Counted from the stretch's first letter, positions 1-10,000 are shown. The stretch is 64,000 nucleotides of DNA from Pseudomonas sp. CBZ-4 (GCF_000346755.1 NZ_ANNV01000106.1:42646-106645), one strand, 5' to 3'. A program made the numbers and translations. Notes: generated by a model not told the origin, from the sequence alone.

Positions 1-364
1 CACCGATCAGCGAGTTGGCGCCGATGATGCAGTGCTTGCCGATCCTGGCGCCGTTAAGGATCACCGCGTTGATGCCGATCAGGCTGTAGTCGTCCACCGT
101 GCAGCCGTGCAGCATGGCGTTATGGCCGATGGTCACGCCGGTGCCCAGGGTCAGCGGGTAGCCCATGTCGGTGTGCATCACGCTGCCGTCCTGCACGTTG
201 CTGTTCTTGCCGATCAGGATCAGTTCGTTGTCGCCACGCAACACCGCGTTGAACCAGACATTGGCGCCCTCCTCCAGCTTGACCTTGCCCACCAGCGTGG
301 CATTGGGGGCCACCCAGCTGTTGGGGTGCGTCTCGACGCGGGCGTCGCCCAGGCGGTATTTCAT
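1..364 (-). CDS. Gamma-carbonic-anhydrase-like hexapeptide protein (3' part outside window)
   Basis: The first 121 residues are visible; the C-terminus lies beyond the left edge. The protein shows the repeating hexapeptide pattern of left-handed beta-helix proteins (for example [13 protein letters not shown] and [16 protein letters not shown]) and the opening MKYRLGD...[11 protein letters not shown] typical of the YrdA/PaaY group of gamma-class carbonic anhydrase homologues. The GDN..I.IG..SNVQDG..MH and GHNAMLHGC stretches carry the metal-site histidines of that family. The start is the ATG at 362-364, preceded by GAGGAAAAACC, a good ribosome binding site. Family membership is clear; whether it is a carbonic anhydrase or a related acyltransferase-fold protein cannot be decided from sequence alone. 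Confidence 0.9.
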   Translation of the reverse strand, partial: MKYRLGDARVETHPNSWVAPNATLVGKVKLEEGANVWFNAVLRGDNELILIGKNSNVQDGSVMHTDMGYPLTLGTGVTIGHNAMLHGCTVDDYSLIGINAVILNGARIGKHCIIGANSLIG

Positions 365-399
365 GGTTTTTCCTCACGGCTCGCCATTCAAACGATGGC

Positions 400-1002
400 T
401 TAGATATTGATGAAGCTTTTCGGTGGCTGGTGCAGGCTGATCTTGGCGTCGTCATAGAGCAGGTTGATCAACTCGACAATCATGATCGCCGTCAGGCCCC
501 AGATCTTGTATTCACCAAACCGATAGCTGGGCACGTACCAACTGCGGCCCTGGTAGTCGATCCTGTGGGTATGTTCACGCGGGTCCTGTCGGAAAAACTC
601 CAGGGGTACGCTGAAAACGGCAGCAATCTCGGCATCGTTGGCCAGGTATTCGACGTAGTCGGGGATAACGCCTACATAAGGTGTGACGCGAATGCCATGC
701 AGGGAGATCAGTGGACTCAACGGGCCGATCACTTCCACCAGGCCGGGCGGCAGGCCGATTTCTTCTTCGGCCTCACGCAGGGCGGTGAAGATCAGGTCCG
801 GGTCTTCGGGGTCGCGGCGCCCGCCAGGGAAGGCCACTTCGCCGCCGTGGGTCGACAGGCCGCTGGCGCGCAGGGTCAGGATCAGCTCAGGTTCGTCACT
901 GCGAGTAATCGGCACCAGCACCGCGGCCTCGGGGAAACGCCCGTCGGTCTCCAGGGTGTGGGGAGTGTGATTGCTTACCCGGCGAAGTAGCTCGTCCAGC
1001 AT
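400..1002 (-). CDS. CoA pyrophosphatase, Nudix family (NudL/YeaB-like)
   Basis: A 200-residue Nudix hydrolase. The segment LTLRASGLSTHGGEVAFPGGRRD followed by ALREAEEEIGL combines the signature of the NudL/PCD1 coenzyme A pyrophosphatase subgroup (L..R...L..H.GEVAFPGG) with the Nudix box metal-binding glutamates. Known members hydrolyse CoA and its derivatives to phosphopantetheine and 3',5'-ADP. Length is normal for the family. It is divergent from the Nudix gene at 1152, and the hexapeptide gene follows it 35 bp downstream on the same strand, so those two are probably co-transcribed. The exact substrate is inferred from the subgroup motif. Confidence 0.92.
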   Translation of the reverse strand: MLDELLRRVSNHTPHTLETDGRFPEAAVLVPITRSDEPELILTLRASGLSTHGGEVAFPGGRRDPEDPDLIFTALREAEEEIGLPPGLVEVIGPLSPLISLHGIRVTPYVGVIPDYVEYLANDAEIAAVFSVPLEFFRQDPREHTHRIDYQGRSWYVPSYRFGEYKIWGLTAIMIVELINLLYDDAKISLHQPPKSFINI

Positions 1003-1151
1003 GAGTCATCTCGGTCTGTTGGCTACCTTGCATCATGCACCAAAGCGTGCGGGCGCCCAACCCCAAAACCCGGGGGCTGTCGCTAAACGACAACTTGTTG
1101 CAGCGCCCTGCCCGCCAAGCCAAGATAGGCGCACTTTCCAGGAACCCCAGC

Positions 1152-1700
1152 ATGAATTTCTGCAGCCAGTGCGGTAAACCGGTTACCCAACGCATCCCCG
1201 AAGGCGACGGCCGCCTGCGTTTTGTGTGTGATCACTGCTCGACCATTCACTACCAGAACCCCAATATCGTCGCTGGCACCCTGCCAGTGTGGGGTGACAA
1301 AGTGCTGCTGTGCCGCCGCGCCATCGAACCGCGCCTGGGCTACTGGACCCTGCCCGCCGGCTTCATGGAAAACGGCGAGACCGTCGAACAGGCCGCCGCC
1401 CGCGAAACCCTGGAAGAAGCCTGCGCCCGCGTGCGTAACCTGAGCATCTACACCCTGATCGACGTGCCGCACATCAACCAGGTGCACATCTTCTACCGCG
1501 CCGAGTTGGTGGACCTGGACTTCGCCGCAGGCCCCGAAAGCCTTGAAGTGCAGCTATTCGACGAAGCCGACATCCCTTGGTCCGAGCTGGCTTTCCGCAC
1601 GGTCGGGCGTACCTTAGAATGCTTTTTCGCTGACCGTCGGCAACAGCAGTTCCCGGTACGCAGCGAAGCCGTGCCGCCGATGATGCCATCGCCCAAATAA
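1152..1700 (+). CDS. Nudix hydrolase with N-terminal zinc ribbon
   Basis: A 182-residue protein with an N-terminal zinc ribbon (MNFCSQCGKPV and CDHCS, residues about 4-31) and a Nudix domain (about 38-150). The Nudix box reads GFMENGETVEQAAARETLEEAC: all catalytic Glu/Arg positions are present and the usual last glycine is replaced by cysteine, as is common in this zinc-ribbon subgroup. The start is the ATG at 1152, which gives the complete zinc ribbon and has AGGA about ten bases upstream; an in-frame ATG at 1035 would add a tail without similarity. It probably acts on an ADP-ribose- or NADH-like dinucleotide, but the substrate is not known. Confidence 0.9.
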   Translation: MNFCSQCGKPVTQRIPEGDGRLRFVCDHCSTIHYQNPNIVAGTLPVWGDKVLLCRRAIEPRLGYWTLPAGFMENGETVEQAAARETLEEACARVRNLSIYTLIDVPHINQVHIFYRAELVDLDFAAGPESLEVQLFDEADIPWSELAFRTVGRTLECFFADRRQQQFPVRSEAVPPMMPSPK

Positions 1701-1724
1701 CACTCCAGGCAGGAAATCGTTTTA

Positions 1725-2228
1725 ATGCGTCTGTTGCTCGCCCTTATCTGCCTGTCGTTCGCTACCTTGTCATCAGCCTCCACGGTGGAAACCCTCGGCG
1801 GCAAAACCGTCGAAAAAGTCCTGGTCCTCAAGTCCGCCCACCAATTGCAATTGATCAACGACGGCAAGCCCCTCAAGACCTACCGCATTTCCCTCGGCAA
1901 GAACCCCAAGGGCCACAAGCTGATCGAAGGCGACCGCCGCACACCAGAGGGCCTGTACTGGCTCGACTGGCGCAAGACCAGTGACCGCTTCAACCTGGCC
2001 ATGCACATTTCCTACCCCAACATCAGCGACGCCGCCCGCGCCCGCCGTGAAGGGGTGAAGCCCGGCAGCATGATCATGATCCACGGCACCCCCGACACCG
2101 AAGAATACCCGGAGCAGTGGTTCCACACCCTGGACTGGACCGACGGCTGCATCGGCATGCGCAACGTGGACATGCGTGAGGTCTGGAACCTGGTCAAGGA
2201 CGGCACGCTGATCGAGATTCGTCCGTAA
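1725..2228 (+). CDS. L,D-transpeptidase (YkuD/ErfK fold), secreted
   Basis: A 167-residue protein with a signal peptide (MRLLLALICLSFATLSSA, cleavage near residue 18-20) followed by a single YkuD domain. The catalytic pair is visible as H120 in MIMIHGTP and C142 in TDGCIGMRN, matching the HG...S/T-x-GC pattern of L,D-transpeptidases. Such enzymes act in the periplasm on murein tetrapeptides, either making 3-3 cross-links or cleaving or attaching partners. The protein is short, with no LysM or peptidoglycan-binding domain, like YafK-type members. It lies 24 bp after the Nudix gene and may share its transcript. The specific reaction is not determinable. Confidence 0.88.
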   Translation: MRLLLALICLSFATLSSASTVETLGGKTVEKVLVLKSAHQLQLINDGKPLKTYRISLGKNPKGHKLIEGDRRTPEGLYWLDWRKTSDRFNLAMHISYPNISDAARARREGVKPGSMIMIHGTPDTEEYPEQWFHTLDWTDGCIGMRNVDMREVWNLVKDGTLIEIRP

Positions 2229-2343
2229 TCTCGTAGCGTTCGTAAAATAATTCAAAAAAAATCCCCCCTGCCGAACACGCCTGCCGGTGAATACCAGTTC
2301 ACCGCGCCGGGCTGCACTGTTCTGCACGCAATAAAGACCTCTC

Positions 2344-2361
2344 TAATACCACTTGATACCA
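2344..2361 (-). promoter_or_regulatory. Putative NagR operator 1 (distal)
   Basis: On the minus strand this reads TGGTATCAAGTGGTATTA, the same sequence in opposite orientation as the site at 2417-2435. The two sites are about 73.5 bp apart centre to centre, close to seven helical turns, which would suit a repression loop. Assignment to the adjacent GntR/HutC regulator is inferred from position and repetition. Confidence 0.6.
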
Positions 2362-2410
2362 GGCCCCATTGCAGGGCTATAAAACCCTGGTCCGCACCGT
2401 TTTGGCTGCA

Positions 2411-2439
2411 TTGACATGGTATTTAAGTGGTATTAATTT
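2411..2439 (+). promoter_or_regulatory. nag operon promoter (sigma-70 type) overlapped by an operator
   Basis: TTGACA at 2411-2416, a 17-bp spacer and TAATTT at 2434-2439 form a near-consensus promoter 50 bp before nagR. The spacer is the operator copy TGGTATTTAAGTGGTATTA (2417-2435), so a bound repressor would occlude both promoter elements. Confidence 0.7.
2417..2435 (+). promoter_or_regulatory. Putative NagR operator 2 (proximal)
   Basis: TGGTATTTAAGTGGTATTA contains two direct TGGTAT half-sites 11 bp apart and is an inverted near-copy of the site at 2344-2361. It fills the gap between the -35 and -10 elements, consistent with autorepression of the nag operon. Confidence 0.6.
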
Positions 2440-2491
2440 CCGGCCAATACCGGGCGACAACACTCCAATAACCGCATCGGAATCCCAACAG

Positions 2492-3250
2492 ATGAACCCC
2501 ATCCTGGCCCTGCGCCCCGACGACAAACAATCCACGCCGCTGTACCTGCAATTGGCGCGCAAACTGGAAGCGGCAATCCATGCCGGCCAGTGGACGTCCG
2601 AACAGGCACTGCCGTCAGAACGCGTGCTCAGCGAGCAATTGAGCATCTCGCGAGTGACCGCTCGCAAGGCATTGGAAGTGTTGTTTGCCCAAGGCCTGAT
2701 CCGCCGCAATCAAGGCTCCGGCACCTATATTTCGCCACGGTTGGAACAGCCGCTGTCACGCCTGTCGGGCTTCAGCGAAATGCTGCGGCTCAAGGGTTTT
2801 GTACCCAGCTCCCAATGGCTGGAGCGTGAACTGACCCAGCCGACCCACGAAGAGATGATCCGCCTGGGCCTGTCGCCCGCCGACAAAGTGGCACGCCTCA
2901 AGCGCTTGCGTAAGGCCGATGACACGGTGATGGCGATTGAAATGACCACCATGCCCGCCTCGGTGTTGCCACAGCCACAAGCCATCGGCCATTCGTTGTA
3001 TGAATACCTGGAAGGCATCGGCAAACCGGTGGTGCGCGCCCTCCAGCATATCCAGGCGATCAACGCCTCCGACGAATTCGCCAAGCTGGTGGGCATCGCT
3101 CCCGGCACCGCCATGCTGCTGATGACTCGCGTGGGCTACACCGCCGACAACACGCCGATCGAAATCACCGACACCTATTGCCGCAACGACTACTACGACT
3201 TTGTCGCAGAGCTGCGCCGCCACGACTATTCCGCCGAACTGCGAATTTAG
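2492..3250 (+). CDS. nagR: GntR/HutC-family regulator of the GlcNAc operon
   Basis: A 252-residue repressor-type regulator. Residues about 10-80 form a GntR winged helix-turn-helix (ALPSERVLSEQLSISRVTARKALEVL...GLIRRNQGSGTYI); residues about 90-250 form the UTRA ligand-binding domain of the HutC subfamily. It is the first gene of a nag operon, so the likely effector is a phosphorylated amino sugar (GlcNAc-6-P or GlcN-6-P). The ATG at 2492 gives the normal N-terminus; the longer in-frame reading from 2369 would run through the promoter and both operators. nagA begins 10 bp downstream. Family is certain, ligand inferred. Confidence 0.92.
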   Translation: MNPILALRPDDKQSTPLYLQLARKLEAAIHAGQWTSEQALPSERVLSEQLSISRVTARKALEVLFAQGLIRRNQGSGTYISPRLEQPLSRLSGFSEMLRLKGFVPSSQWLERELTQPTHEEMIRLGLSPADKVARLKRLRKADDTVMAIEMTTMPASVLPQPQAIGHSLYEYLEGIGKPVVRALQHIQAINASDEFAKLVGIAPGTAMLLMTRVGYTADNTPIEITDTYCRNDYYDFVAELRRHDYSAELRI

Positions 3251-3260
3251 AGAACTGCCC

Positions 3261-4347
<1,087 letters not shown>

Positions 4348-4367
<20 letters not shown>

Positions 4368-5370
4368 AGAGGCCCTGGCCTCCTGCGACGCCGTCGCGGC
4401 ACAGCTGCAACGCCTGGAACCACAGCTTGCAGAAATCGCCGGCCGCCTGCGCCGCCAACCGCCGCAAGTGGCGATGACCATCGCCCGCGGCAGTTCGGAC
4501 CACGCCGCCAGCTACTTTGCCTATTTGGCGATGCAGCACGTGGGCATCCCCGTGGCGTCGTTGCCGATGTCGGTGGTGACCTTGTTGCAGGCGCCGATGA
4601 AAGTCAGCGGGCAGGTCGCGTTCGGCTTCTCCCAGTCCGGCCAGAGCCCGGACCTGGTCAACAGCCTGCGCCTGCTGCGCAAACGCGGTGCGCTCAGTAT
4701 CTCGATGGTCAACGCCGAAGACTCGCCGCTGGAAGCCGCCTGCGAGTTCCACGTGCCGCTGTGCGCCGGCCCGGAACAAAGCGTCGCAGCGACCAAGAGC
4801 TTTATCGCCACCCTCAGCGCCAGTGCGTTGCTGGTCGGCCACTGGAACGCCGAAGCCAACTTGCTGCAAGCCTGCCAGGCGCTGCCCGACGGCCTGCGCG
4901 AAGCGGCCCAGCAGGACTGGAGCGCTGCCATCGACGCCCTGCGCGGCTGCCAGCAACTGATGGTGATCGGCCGTGGCGCCGGGTTTGCCATCGCCCAGGA
5001 AGCCGCGCTCAAGCTCAAGGAAACCTCGGCGATCCAGGCCGAAGCCTTCAGCAGCGCCGAAGTGCGCCACGGGCCGATGGCCTTGATCGGCGCCGACTAC
5101 CCGCTGCTGGTCTTCGCCCCACGCGGCGCCGAGCAGGCCGGCCTGTTGAGCCTTGCCGCCGACATGCGCCAACGCGGCGCCCGTGTGTTGCTGGCCGCGC
5201 CGGACGATATCGCCGAGCGTGACCTGACCCTGAGCCGCGCCGAGCACCCGACTTTGGACCCGATCCTGGCGATCCAGAGTTTCTACGTGATGGCGGCAGG
5301 TTTGGCTGAAGCCCGGGGCATGGACCCGGACCAGCCGCGTCACCTGAGCAAAGTTACCCGCACTCACTGA
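4348..5370 (+). CDS. nagB: Glucosamine-6-phosphate deaminase, SIS-domain type (NagB-II)
   Basis: A 340-residue protein with two SIS sugar-isomerase domains (about 30-180 and 190-335), resembling the C-terminal half of GlmS without the glutaminase domain. Motifs are ARGSSDHAA, FSQSGQSPD, AATKSF, GRGAGFAIAQEAALKLKET and EVRHGPMAL. In a nag operon lacking classical NagB this type is the GlcN-6-P deaminase giving fructose-6-P and ammonia. The TTG at 4348 is chosen because AAGGAG at 4336-4341 is six bases upstream; the next in-frame ATG (4360) would be 18 bases from it. The coding overlap with nagA suggests translational coupling. Confidence 0.92.
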
Positions 5371-5384
5371 GTCGCGTTTTCCTG

Positions 5385-7910
5385 ATGAGTACCGTGCCCA
5401 TGTCCTACAACAATAATGAATTGACCCTCAGCGCCCCGTTAAGCGGGCCCGTGCTGGCCCTGGGCAGCGTGCCCGACGAAGTGTTCGCCAGTGGCGCCAT
5501 GGGCGACGGCATTGCCATCGACCCGCTGAACGACTGCCTGCATGCACCCTGTGATGGGGTGATCATCCATGTCGCGCGCACCGGGCACGCGCTGACGATT
5601 CGCGCCGAGAACGGTGCCGAGGTGTTGATGCATGTGGGCATCGATACGGTGGAGTTGAACGGCGAAGGGTTTGCATTGTTGGTCAAGGACGGCGCGCGAG
5701 TGCGTGAGGGGCAGGCGCTGGTGCAGTTCGATCTGGACCGGATTGCGCGGCGATGCAAAAGCCTGGTCAGCCTGATCATTCTCACGAATGGCGAGCACTT
5801 TGAGCTACGGTCGGTGGCGGGAAAAACCGTCAAGGTCGGGGAGCCGTTGCTGCAAGTTGTGGCGCGCTCGGCAGCTTCGATTCAGGCGCCTGTGGATAAC
5901 TCCACGGCCGAAGCCAGTGCCCACGTACGCATCACTCATCGGGGCGGCGTGCATGCGCGCCCGGCGGCGTTGATTCGCAAGACCGCCCAGGGTTTCAGCA
6001 GCCAGGCGCAGCTGCACTTCGCCGGCAAGTCGGCCGCGTGCGACAGCCTGATCGGCTTGCTGGGCTTGGGCATTGGCGAAGGCGACGAGGTGCGTGTCAG
6101 CTGCCGAGGCAAGGATTGCGAGGCGGCGCTGCACGCCTTGGTCGCTGCGCTGTCCGTTGCAACCGAAGATGATCATCCAGCGCCCGTTATCGTTGCTCCA
6201 CGCCGCGCGAATAGCGAAGCCGGCGTGTTGCAGGGCGTCTGTGCAGCACCCGGCCTGGTGTGCGGGCCACTGGTGCGCCTGACCGGCATCGACCTGCCGC
6301 CAGACACCGGCCAGCATTCAGCCGACGAACAACTGCAACAGTTGGACGTCGCGCTGGAACAGGTGCGCAGCGAAATCCGCAGCACCCTCGCCCATGCCCG
6401 CCAGCGCAAGCACGTCGAAGAAGAAGACATCTTCGCCGCCCACCTCGCACTGCTTGAAGACCCGACACTGTTGGACGCAGCCACCCGCGCCATCGAACTG
6501 GGCAGCGCCGCCACCCACGCGTGGCGCGATACGCTCCAGGCCCAGTGCGACGTCTTGCTGGCCCTGGGCAAACCGCTGTTTGCCGAGCGCGCCAATGACC
6601 TTCGCGACCTGCAACAACGGGTGCTGCGCGCACTGCTGGGTGAAGCCTGGCACTTCGAGTTACCGGCCGGGGCGATTGTCAGCGCCCATGAACTGACCCC
6701 ATCGGACTTGTTGCAGTTGAGCGCGCAACAGGCCGCTGGCATCTGCATGGCCGAAGGCGGCGCCACGTCCCACGTGGCGATCCTGGCGCGCGGCAAGGGT
6801 CTGCCCTGCGTGGTGGCGCTGGGCAGCGAAGTGCTCGACGTACCCCAGGGCCAACGCGTGGTACTGGACGCCGCCAATGGCCGCCTGGAACTGGCCCCCA
6901 GCGCGGCGCGCCACGCCGAGGTGCACCAGATTCGCGACGCGCAGACACTGCGCCGCCAACAGCAACAGGCCCAGGCGCAACTGCCAGCCCGCACCGCCGA
7001 CGGTGTGAGCATCGAAGTCGCCGCCAACGTCGCCTCCAGTAGCGAGGCCCAAGTGGCGTACGAAAACGGCGCCGATGGTGTCGGGCTTTTACGCACCGAA
7101 TTCCTCTTCGTCGACCGCCGCACCGCACCGGATGAACAGGAGCAACGCCACGCCTATCAAGCCGTGCTGGATGCCATGGGCGACAAGACGGTGATCATCC
7201 GCACCATCGACGTGGGTGGCGACAAGCAGCTCGACTATCTGCCGCTGCCGGTGGAAGCCAACCCGGTGCTGGGTTTGCGCGGGATTCGCATGGCCCAGGT
7301 GCGGCCGGAACTGCTCGATCAACAACTGCGTGCGCTGCTGCAAGTCTCGCCGCTGCAGCGTTGCCGCATCCTGCTGCCGATGGTCAGCGAAGTCGATGAG
7401 CTGCTGCAGATCCGTCAGCGCCTGGACGAACTCTGCGTCGAGCTGGAACTGACCCAGCGCCCGGAACTCGGGGTGATGATCGAAGTGCCCGCCGCCGCGC
7501 TGCTGGCCGAGCAATTGGCCAAGCACGCGGACTTCCTCTCCATCGGCACCAACGACCTGTCCCAGTACACCCTGGCCATGGACCGCGACCACGCCGGCCT
7601 CGCCGCCCGCGTCGATGCGCTGCACCCGGCACTGCTGCGATTGATCGCCCAAACCTGCGCGGGCGCGGCCAAGCATGGGCGTTGGGTCGGCGTGTGCGGC
7701 GCCCTCGCCTCAGACCCGCTGGCCACGCCGGTGCTGATCGGCCTGGGCGTCAGCGAGCTGTCCGTAAGCCCGCCGCAGATCGGCGAAATCAAGGACCGCG
7801 TCCGCCACCTGGACGCGGCGCAATGCCGGCAACTGAGCCAGGGCCTGCTCGACCTGAGCAGCGCCAAGGCCGTGCGCCAAGCCTGTCAACACCACTGGCC
7901 GTTGAGCTGA
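5385..7910 (+). CDS. nagF: PTS triple fusion EIIA-HPr-EI of the GlcNAc system
   Basis: An 841-residue cytosolic phosphotransfer protein combining three PTS proteins. Residues about 15-160 are EIIA of the glucose family with phospho-His at H83 (VLMHVGIDTVELNGEGF). Residues about 178-262 are HPr with H190 (GVHARPAA). From about 275 to the end is enzyme I with H463 (GGATSHVAI) and the PEP-binding C-terminal barrel (GVGLLRTEFLF, IGTNDLSQYTLAMDRDH). It passes phosphate from PEP to the EIIB domain of NagE. The first ATG (5385) has no clear ribosome site; a second in-frame ATG is at 5400, so the start is uncertain by five codons. It is paralogous to the fusion at 16570-19086. Confidence 0.95.
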   Translation: MSTVPMSYNNNELTLSAPLSGPVLALGSVPDEVFASGAMGDGIAIDPLNDCLHAPCDGVIIHVARTGHALTIRAENGAEVLMHVGIDTVELNGEGFALLVKDGARVREGQALVQFDLDRIARRCKSLVSLIILTNGEHFELRSVAGKTVKVGEPLLQVVARSAASIQAPVDNSTAEASAHVRITHRGGVHARPAALIRKTAQGFSSQAQLHFAGKSAACDSLIGLLGLGIGEGDEVRVSCRGKDCEAALHALVAALSVATEDDHPAPVIVAPRRANSEAGVLQGVCAAPGLVCGPLVRLTGIDLPPDTGQHSADEQLQQLDVALEQVRSEIRSTLAHARQRKHVEEEDIFAAHLALLEDPTLLDAATRAIELGSAATHAWRDTLQAQCDVLLALGKPLFAERANDLRDLQQRVLRALLGEAWHFELPAGAIVSAHELTPSDLLQLSAQQAAGICMAEGGATSHVAILARGKGLPCVVALGSEVLDVPQGQRVVLDAANGRLELAPSAARHAEVHQIRDAQTLRRQQQQAQAQLPARTADGVSIEVAANVASSSEAQVAYENGADGVGLLRTEFLFVDRRTAPDEQEQRHAYQAVLDAMGDKTVIIRTIDVGGDKQLDYLPLPVEANPVLGLRGIRMAQVRPELLDQQLRALLQVSPLQRCRILLPMVSEVDELLQIRQRLDELCVELELTQRPELGVMIEVPAAALLAEQLAKHADFLSIGTNDLSQYTLAMDRDHAGLAARVDALHPALLRLIAQTCAGAAKHGRWVGVCGALASDPLATPVLIGLGVSELSVSPPQIGEIKDRVRHLDAAQCRQLSQGLLDLSSAKAVRQACQHHWPLS

Positions 7911-7937
7911 CAACAACAAGAAAAAAGGAGACACGCC

Positions 7938-9635
7938 ATGTACCAACACTTTATCGAAGGCCTGCAACGCCTCGGCCGCGCACTGATGCTGCCGATTGCG
8001 ATCCTGCCCATCGCCGGCCTGCTGCTGCGCCTGGGCGATACCGATCTGCTGAACATCGCGGTGATGCACGACGCTGGGCAGGCGATCTTCGCCAACCTGG
8101 CGCTGATCTTCGCCATCGGCATCGCCGTGGGTTTCGCCCGCGACAACAACGGCACGGCGGGGCTGGCCGGGGCGATTGGTTACCTGGTGATGATCTCTAC
8201 GCTGAAGGTGATGGATACGAGCATCAACATGGGCATGCTCGCCGGTATCGCCAGCGGCCTGATGGCGGGCGGGCTGTATAACCGCTTCAAGGACATCAAG
8301 CTGCCGGAGTACCTGGCGTTCTTTGGTGGGCGACGGTTTGTGCCGATTGTCACCGGGTTCTCGGCGGTCGGGCTGGGGGTGATCTTTGGCTTGATCTGGC
8401 CGCCGATCCAGCACGGCATCAATAGCTTCGGCGTGCTACTGATGGAAAGCGGCAGCCTCGGTGCATTCGTGTTTGGGGTATTCAACCGCCTGCTGATCGT
8501 CACCGGGCTGCACCATATCCTCAACAATATGGCGTGGTTTGTGTTTGGCAGCTTTACCGATCCGCTGACTGACGCAGTAGTGACCGGCGACCTGACGCGC
8601 TACTTCGCCGGCGACCCGAAAGGCGGCCAGTTCATGACCGGCATGTTCCCGGTGATGCTCTTCGGCCTGCCCGCGGCGTGCCTGGCGATGTACCGCAACG
8701 CACTGCCGGAGCGGCGCAAAGTGATGGGCGGGATTTTCCTGTCGATGGCGCTGACCTCGTTCTTGACCGGGGTGACTGAGCCGATTGAATTTGCATTCAT
8801 GTTTCTCGCGCCGTTCCTGTACTTGATCCATGCGCTGCTCACCGGGTTGTCGATGGCGGTGACCAATCTGCTGGATATCCACCTGGGGTTTACCTTCTCC
8901 GGCGGGTTTATCGACATGGTGCTGGGTTGGGGCAAGTCCACCAACGGCTGGTTGGTGTTCCCGGTGGGGTTGGCGTATGCGCTGATTTACTACAGCGTGT
9001 TCAGCTACTGCATTCGCCGGTTCAATCTGAAGACACCGGGTCGCGAGGATGTCCAGGTGCTGCAGGCTGAGGTGATGACGGATAACCAGCGGGCCAGCGC
9101 GTATATCCGCGCATTGGGCGGTGCTTCGAATCTGTTGAGTGTGGGCGCGTGCACGACGCGCCTGCGCCTGGACATGGTGGATCGCAACAAGGCGGTGGAT
9201 GCGGAGTTGAAAGCGCTGGGCGCCATGGCCGTGGTTCGACCGGGCAATGGCGGCAGTTTGCAGGTCGTGGTCGGGCCGATGGCCGATAGCATTGCCGATG
9301 AGATTCGCTTGGCGATGCCTTCGTTTGTTGCGAGTGCGCCGGTAACGGTTGCGCCTGTGGATAAGCCGGTCGTCGTGAATGTGCAGGAAGCCGAGAAGTG
9401 GCTGGATGCCTTGGGTGGCCGGGCGAATGTGCGGCAGCTGGAAGCGGTGGCGATGACACGGTTGCGGGTGGAGTTGGGGGATGATTCGGTGGTGTCCGAA
9501 GCTGACCTGACTGCACTGGGTTGCCAAGGTGTGAGCCAACTGGACAGCGGTGTTTGGCACCTGTTGATTGGTGTCAAAGCCACTGGATTGGGTGAGGCGT
9601 TGGAGCGGTTAGTTGCTCGCTCAGTCGACGCCTGA
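7938..9635 (+). CDS. nagE: PTS N-acetylglucosamine EIICB permease with an extra cysteine-less EIIB domain
   Basis: A 565-residue inner-membrane permease that imports and phosphorylates GlcNAc. Residues about 1-365 are the EIIC membrane domain (start MYQHFIEGLQRLGRALMLPI; MTGMFPVMLFGLPAA, TGVTEPIEFAF). Residues about 385-460 are EIIB with the phospho-cysteine C405 in GACTTRLRL. After a short linker, residues about 483-560 form a second EIIB-like domain in which the cysteine position is A505 (AVAMTRLRV), so it cannot be phosphorylated in the usual way. The expected C-terminal EIIA of enteric NagE is absent; NagF supplies it. A strong AAAAAAGGAG precedes the start at 7938. Confidence 0.95.
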   Translation: MYQHFIEGLQRLGRALMLPIAILPIAGLLLRLGDTDLLNIAVMHDAGQAIFANLALIFAIGIAVGFARDNNGTAGLAGAIGYLVMISTLKVMDTSINMGMLAGIASGLMAGGLYNRFKDIKLPEYLAFFGGRRFVPIVTGFSAVGLGVIFGLIWPPIQHGINSFGVLLMESGSLGAFVFGVFNRLLIVTGLHHILNNMAWFVFGSFTDPLTDAVVTGDLTRYFAGDPKGGQFMTGMFPVMLFGLPAACLAMYRNALPERRKVMGGIFLSMALTSFLTGVTEPIEFAFMFLAPFLYLIHALLTGLSMAVTNLLDIHLGFTFSGGFIDMVLGWGKSTNGWLVFPVGLAYALIYYSVFSYCIRRFNLKTPGREDVQVLQAEVMTDNQRASAYIRALGGASNLLSVGACTTRLRLDMVDRNKAVDAELKALGAMAVVRPGNGGSLQVVVGPMADSIADEIRLAMPSFVASAPVTVAPVDKPVVVNVQEAEKWLDALGGRANVRQLEAVAMTRLRVELGDDSVVSEADLTALGCQGVSQLDSGVWHLLIGVKATGLGEALERLVARSVDA

Positions 9636-9663
9636 TCGGCCGAATACCGTCTCAGAGGAATAA

Positions 9664-9694
9664 AAAGCCGCTGTGCTTCCAGCCCAACGGCTTT
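9664..9694. terminator. Possible weak terminator after nagE
   Basis: AAAGCCG and CGGCTTT form a 7-bp stem with a long 17-base loop, 29 bases after the nagE stop codon, with short flanking T- and A-rich tracts. The long loop makes it a weak candidate. Confidence 0.35.
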
Positions 9695-9718
9695 CCTTCT
9701 GGTCAGTCAACCAAACGT

Positions 9719-10000
9719 TCAGGACGTTTTTTCAATGGTCCACTGGCCCGAAGACTGCTGCCCCTCCTGCCCCGCCACAAAGTGATAAAAACCAACCTGC
9801 AAATTGTTCACCGTAATTTGAACAGTGCCATCGCCATGAGGTTTTTTGCTTGCAAGCAAAATTCTATCGCTTTTAATCGTTACCTCCTCCTCTGTCCCAA
9901 CCGCTCCTGACACGGTAATGGTGAGTTCGGGTGCATCTGTCTGGCTTCCGGGAGGGTAAGCGGTACCGCCGTGAGAGACTCTATCGATTTTTAAGGCCAT
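9719..10000 (-). CDS. Small hypothetical protein, probable beta-sandwich
   Basis: A 93-residue protein with no signal peptide, no cysteines and no membrane segment. The alternating hydrophobic pattern (PELTITVSGAVG, GTVQITVNNLQVGFYHFVAG, SGQWTIEKTS) suggests a single Ig-like or fibronectin-like beta domain. I do not recognise the family. CAAGGAG lies seven bases before the ATG at 10000, so translation is well supported. Base composition is clearly lower in GC than in nagE or purL on either side, suggesting recent acquisition. It lies between the nag operon and the terminator at 10154-10197 and is probably a single-gene unit. Confidence 0.7.
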   Translation of the reverse strand: MALKIDRVSHGGTAYPPGSQTDAPELTITVSGAVGTEEEVTIKSDRILLASKKPHGDGTVQITVNNLQVGFYHFVAGQEGQQSSGQWTIEKTS

